Source: an uncultured Actinomyces sp. (GTDB lineage Bacteria > Actinomycetota > Actinomycetes > Actinomycetales > Actinomycetaceae). Taken from it: a DNA stretch of 9,297 bases. A program made the position numbers and the translations under genes. Each line of letters begins with the position of its first letter. Positions within the stretch are counted from its first letter, which is position 1. Below the pieces are notes generated by a model. The model did no database searches and was not told where the DNA came from. It was given only the letters and a program-made list of their open reading frames with translations. Positions 7,321-9,297 of this stretch are shown one piece after another. The stretch spans positions 1-9,297 of the forward strand of contig CAJZFF010000047.1 in NCBI GenBank assembly GCA_915069725.1, read 5' to 3'.

Positions 7321-8643
7321 CTAGGATGTGGGCCTGAGATCCACCAGGGTGGGGTTGTCGAGCACGGACTCCAGCGCCACCAGCGCCGCCCCGTACGACG
7401 AGGCCCACTGACCCAGGTGGGAGGTCTCCAGCCTCACGGCGGCGCGCTGGTCCAGCAGCCGATCCTTCAGGGCGGAGGTGGTGGGGGAGACGAACACGTC
7501 GGCGAAGGCGGCCAGGTACCCCGACAGCACGATCACCTCAGGGTTGAGGACATCCGTCAGGATCGCCAGGGCGCGTGCGAGCGCCCGCTGGGAGAGCTCC
7601 AGCCTCCGGGTGAGCTCGGCGTCCCCGGCGTCGAAGCGCCGGCGCAGGAGCTCGATGCGCTCATCCAGAGAGGTGGCCTCGTCACGCACCGCGTCGCCCG
7701 GCGGATAGGCCGAGATCAGGGCCTGCAGCCCGGAGCGGGTCTCCCAACAGCCACGCCGCCCGCACCGGCACTCCAGGCCCTCGGGCTCCACGGGCATGTG
7801 GCCGACCTCGCCGGTCAGGCCCAGCCAGCCGCGCAGGAGGTGGCCGTCGGAGATGATGCCGGCGCCGATCCCCTCGCTGCCCGACAGGTAGAGCAGGTTG
7901 CGCACCCCGTCCTGGGCGTAGCGCTCATAGGTGGCCAGTGCGGCGAGCTTGGCGTCGTTCTCCAGGGTGATGGTGGGGACGCTCCTTCCTGGGCCCAGGC
8001 GGTGGGCGACTGCGTTGCGGACCCGATCCGCCACAGCGACGTCGTGCCACTCCAGCGTGGAGGAGTAGCGCACGGTGTTATCGGTGTAGTCGATGATCCC
8101 AGGCTGGGCCAGGACGATTCCCGGAACCGTCGTCCCCTGCTGCGTCAGCTGCTCCAAGGCCTGGGACAGCATGGCCGCCACGTGCTCGATCATCGTGTCG
8201 GGGTTGTGGCCGGTGTCGGCGACGAGCTCGCAGCGGCGCGCGATGACCTCTCCGGTCAGGTCCGTGATGGACAGGAGCAGCGAGGCCCCGCTGATCTCCA
8301 GGCCGATGCCGGCCGCTGTGCGCGGTGCCGTGCGCAGGCCCGTGCTCGGTCTGCCGACGTTGCCGGACAGATCCGGCTCCTCCTCGATGAGCAGCCCTCG
8401 GGAGCACAGCTCGGCCACGAGGGTCGAGACCGTCGCCTTGGACAGCCCCGTCTCACGGGCCAGGCGCGTGCGCGACAGGGCGGGGCTCGTCTGGAGGTGA
8501 CGCAGGATGAGGGACATGTTCGAGATGCGCACGTCGGCGTGGGCCTTGGGTCTGTGTGCGCCCGGGCCTCCGAGGGGTCCCCAGAGGTCCGGTCCGTCCG
8601 CCGGGATCCATCCTGCAGCCGGCACGGCAGTCTCCTCCTCCAT
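7321..8643 (-). CDS. ROK-family transcriptional regulator (NagC/XylR type)
   Basis: Up to 440 residues: an N-terminal winged helix-turn-helix (about residues 43-90, with LSRTRLARETGLSKATVSTL) joined to a ROK sugar-kinase-like effector domain. The zinc motif is intact: His282 in GEVGHM, then CRCGRRGC with Cys292, Cys294 and Cys299. END at 228-230 and GSEGIGAGI at 255-263 fit the sugar-binding and phosphate-loop regions. Such proteins usually repress sugar genes and are released by a sugar or sugar phosphate. It lies directly upstream of lnpA on the same strand, 97 bp away, so it probably controls this operon; the inducer may be an N-acetylhexosamine, Gal-1-P or the disaccharide. The start is uncertain: the ATG at 8643 has no good ribosome binding site and gives about 40 residues not typical of the family, and a GTG 37 codons in (residue 38) would begin just before the conserved region. 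Confidence 0.9.
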   Translation of the reverse strand: MEEETAVPAAGWIPADGPDLWGPLGGPGAHRPKAHADVRISNMSLILRHLQTSPALSRTRLARETGLSKATVSTLVAELCSRGLLIEEEPDLSGNVGRPSTGLRTAPRTAAGIGLEISGASLLLSITDLTGEVIARRCELVADTGHNPDTMIEHVAAMLSQALEQLTQQGTTVPGIVLAQPGIIDYTDNTVRYSSTLEWHDVAVADRVRNAVAHRLGPGRSVPTITLENDAKLAALATYERYAQDGVRNLLYLSGSEGIGAGIISDGHLLRGWLGLTGEVGHMPVEPEGLECRCGRRGCWETRSGLQALISAYPPGDAVRDEATSLDERIELLRRRFDAGDAELTRRLELSQRALARALAILTDVLNPEVIVLSGYLAAFADVFVSPTTSALKDRLLDQRAAVRLETSHLGQWASSYGAALVALESVLDNPTLVDLRPTS

Positions 8644-8770
8644 CGGTGTCCCGATTGGTCCTGCGGACCGCGGGCGTGCGTCTCAGCGTAGTGATTCTGG
8701 GTGGGCGGGGGAGGTGTTTCGGGGACCCAGCAACCCGTGCCGGCGCGGAGCGGAGCGAGCGGCGGACAAA

Positions 8771-8793
8771 GTGAGATGATAATCACATTGTGA
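8771..8793. promoter_or_regulatory. Overlapping dyads in an AT-rich patch, candidate operator
   Basis: TCACA, a central T, then TGTGA (8783-8793) is a perfect 11-bp dyad. Its left arm also pairs with GTGA at 8771-8774 across eight bases. The patch is clearly richer in A/T than its surroundings and includes GATAAT. It could be a regulator site for either divergent gene. The spacing differs from the classical CRP site (six bases between arms), so that assignment is not made. Confidence 0.3.
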
Positions 8794-8972
8794 GGCCGTG
8801 AGGGGGTCCAGTTGCACGTATTGATGTTGTTGGTTATGTGCATCGTCCTTGCTCATGGGGTGCAGGACTCCGGCGGCTCCTCGGTATTCGTCGTGATTTC
8901 AAGCATTCACGGTGTTGCTGAGCGGTGGTGCGCAGCGGTGCGTGCCAGGTGGGCCCAGCCCTGTTCCGCGGG

Positions 8973-8993
8973 CGTGGCCACGGGCGCGCCCGT
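8973..8993. repeat. Two adjoining perfect palindromes
   Basis: CGTGGCCACG (8973-8982) and ACGGGCGCGCCCGT (8980-8993) are both perfect palindromes and share three bases. Short GC palindromes are common in such DNA, but a 14-mer beside a 10-mer in a non-coding divergent region is more than casual background. A protein-binding role is possible; nothing in the sequence names the protein. Confidence 0.35.
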
Positions 8994-9009
8994 AGGCGTG
9001 TCAAGGCCT

Positions 9010-9025
9010 GAAGTCCGCCGACTTC
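9010..9025 (+). repeat. Perfect 6-bp inverted repeat with 4-base loop
   Basis: GAAGTC, CGCC, GACTTC forms a perfect hairpin or operator-like dyad about 150 bases upstream of the ProV-type start. No U tract follows it, so it is not a usual intrinsic terminator. Confidence 0.35.
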
Positions 9026-9081
9026 GCGGAATTCTTCGTCCCTTCACATTGACCGTATGAACTCTCCGCAGCACCATGAAA

Positions 9082-9135
9082 CGGGCCTGCAGCCGCCATG
9101 GGGCCCGGAAGCGGCTCTCACAACTCGTCTTCCGG
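9082..9135 (+). promoter_or_regulatory. Overlapping alternative stems in the leader of the ProV-type gene
   Basis: Three perfect pairings compete for the same bases. CGGGCC (9082-9087) pairs with GGCCCG (9102-9107). AGCCGC (9091-9096) pairs with GCGGCT (9111-9116). CCGGAAG (9105-9111) pairs with CTTCCGG (9129-9135). The first and second are interlocked, and the third shares bases with both. Mutually exclusive stems about 40 bases before a start codon are what an RNA switch or attenuator looks like, but I recognise no known riboswitch core. Confidence 0.3.
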
Positions 9136-9176
9136 ACTCTCGCGGCCAGGCTAGGAGCTAGAACGCGAGGAGTGCT

Positions 9177-9297
9177 GTGAAAGTTATTGAGGCCAACCAT
9201 GTCTACAAGGTCTTCGGGCGGCGACCGTCCGATGGCGTCAAGAAGCTCAAGGCCGGCAAGACGCGGGACCAGCTGAGGAAGTCGGGGCAGACCGCGG
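9177..9297 (+). CDS. proV: Glycine betaine/proline ABC transporter ATP-binding protein, ProV/OpuAA type (5' part only)
   Basis: Forty codons and one base of a gene running off the right edge. The GTG at 9177 has GAGGAG four bases upstream, and an in-frame TAG at 9159 excludes an earlier start. The encoded opening, IEANHVYKVFGRRP followed by VKKLKAGKTRDQLRKSGQTA, matches the distinctive N-terminus of the ATPases of quaternary-amine osmoprotectant importers, which lies before the main nucleotide-binding fold. The Walker A and B motifs, signature and CBS domains lie outside the window. It is divergent from the sugar operon and probably begins a separate osmoprotectant transport operon, with permease and binding-protein genes expected next. 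Confidence 0.85.
   Translation, partial: MKVIEANHVYKVFGRRPSDGVKKLKAGKTRDQLRKSGQTA

Larger units (their letters stand above)
8644..9176. other. Divergent intergenic region without a convincing gene
   Basis: This 533-bp stretch separates the leftward ROK gene from the rightward ProV-type gene and must hold promoters for both. A plus-strand frame of 82 codons at 8812-9060 has no ribosome binding site or recognisable domain and is not called. The only AT-rich patch is at 8775-8791, with GATAAT at 8778-8783 as a possible plus-strand -10 but no good -35. TTGACC at 9049-9054 is a -35-like hexamer without a good partner. Several palindromes and stems, listed separately, make up most of the notable content. 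No tRNA or insertion-sequence ends were seen. Confidence 0.6.

Noticed and set aside
4761..7337. An 858-codon plus-strand open frame antisense to lnpA
   Set aside because: It mirrors the GH112 gene, has no recognisable domain and has the Gly/Val/Glu/Asp bias of an antisense shadow.
7417..8691. A 424-codon plus-strand open frame antisense to the ROK gene
   Set aside because: Gly/Gln/Val-rich shadow with no domain; the opposite strand has the ROK zinc motif and HTH intact.
8771..8793. Fur/Zur- or CRP-like site
   Set aside because: The bases resemble GATAAT-containing metal boxes and TGTGA/TCACA arms, but the spacing and symmetry fit neither consensus, so only a generic dyad is reported.
8812..9060. 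An 82-codon plus-strand frame in the divergent gap, with a hydrophobic start
   Set aside because: The first 15 residues are hydrophobic, but there is no ribosome binding site, the rest is Arg/Val-rich without a domain, and palindromes overlap it. Too weak to call.
9049..9077. Promoter for the ProV-type gene with -35 TTGACC
   Set aside because: At 16-18 bases spacing the -10 candidates (such as CACCAT) are poor, so no promoter is called.
1..9297. CRISPR array, insertion sequence, tRNA or prophage signs
   Set aside because: No regularly spaced repeats, terminal inverted repeats with transposase, tRNA folds or phage genes were seen on either strand.

Overview
High-GC actinobacterial chromosomal DNA, most likely Actinomyces or a close relative. 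This taxon call is inferred from GC-rich third positions, long antisense shadow frames, and the look of the proteins; it was not tested by a search. The window holds one long minus-strand locus for taking up and phosphorolytically cleaving a beta-1,3-galactosyl-N-acetylhexosamine disaccharide. The start of a divergent, probably unrelated betaine/proline transporter gene lies at the right edge.

Reading in the direction of transcription (right to left), the locus has these parts. A ROK-family repressor with a DNA-binding domain (7321-8643). A GH112 lacto-N-biose/galacto-N-biose phosphorylase, lnpA (5013-7223). A lipoprotein solute-binding protein (3575-4867). Two CUT1-type permeases overlapping by 4 bases (2555-3508 and 1695-2558). 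An alpha-D-phosphohexomutase (184-1602). The first 52 residues of an NTP_transferase-family sugar-phosphate nucleotidyltransferase, ending in a stop codon three bases from the window edge (3-161). Gaps within the set are short (overlap of 4 to 145 bp), so one regulated operon or two overlapping transcripts is likely. No ABC ATPase is present, as expected for CUT1 systems that share a general ATPase such as MsiK.

Proposed logic: the binding protein and permeases import Gal-beta1,3-GlcNAc or Gal-beta1,3-GalNAc, as released from mucin or host glycans. GH112 cleaves it with phosphate to Gal-1-P plus the free N-acetylhexosamine. The mutase, and the nucleotidyltransferase if functional, would channel sugar-1-phosphates onward. 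The bifidobacterial companions lnpB/nahK, lnpC/galT and lnpD/galE are not visible here, so this looks like a variant gene set.

The 533-bp divergent region 8644-9176 has no convincing gene. It contains several perfect palindromes and a set of overlapping, mutually exclusive stems just before a GTG start at 9177. That start opens a ProV/OpuAA-type glycine betaine ABC ATPase, of which only the first 40 codons are in the window.
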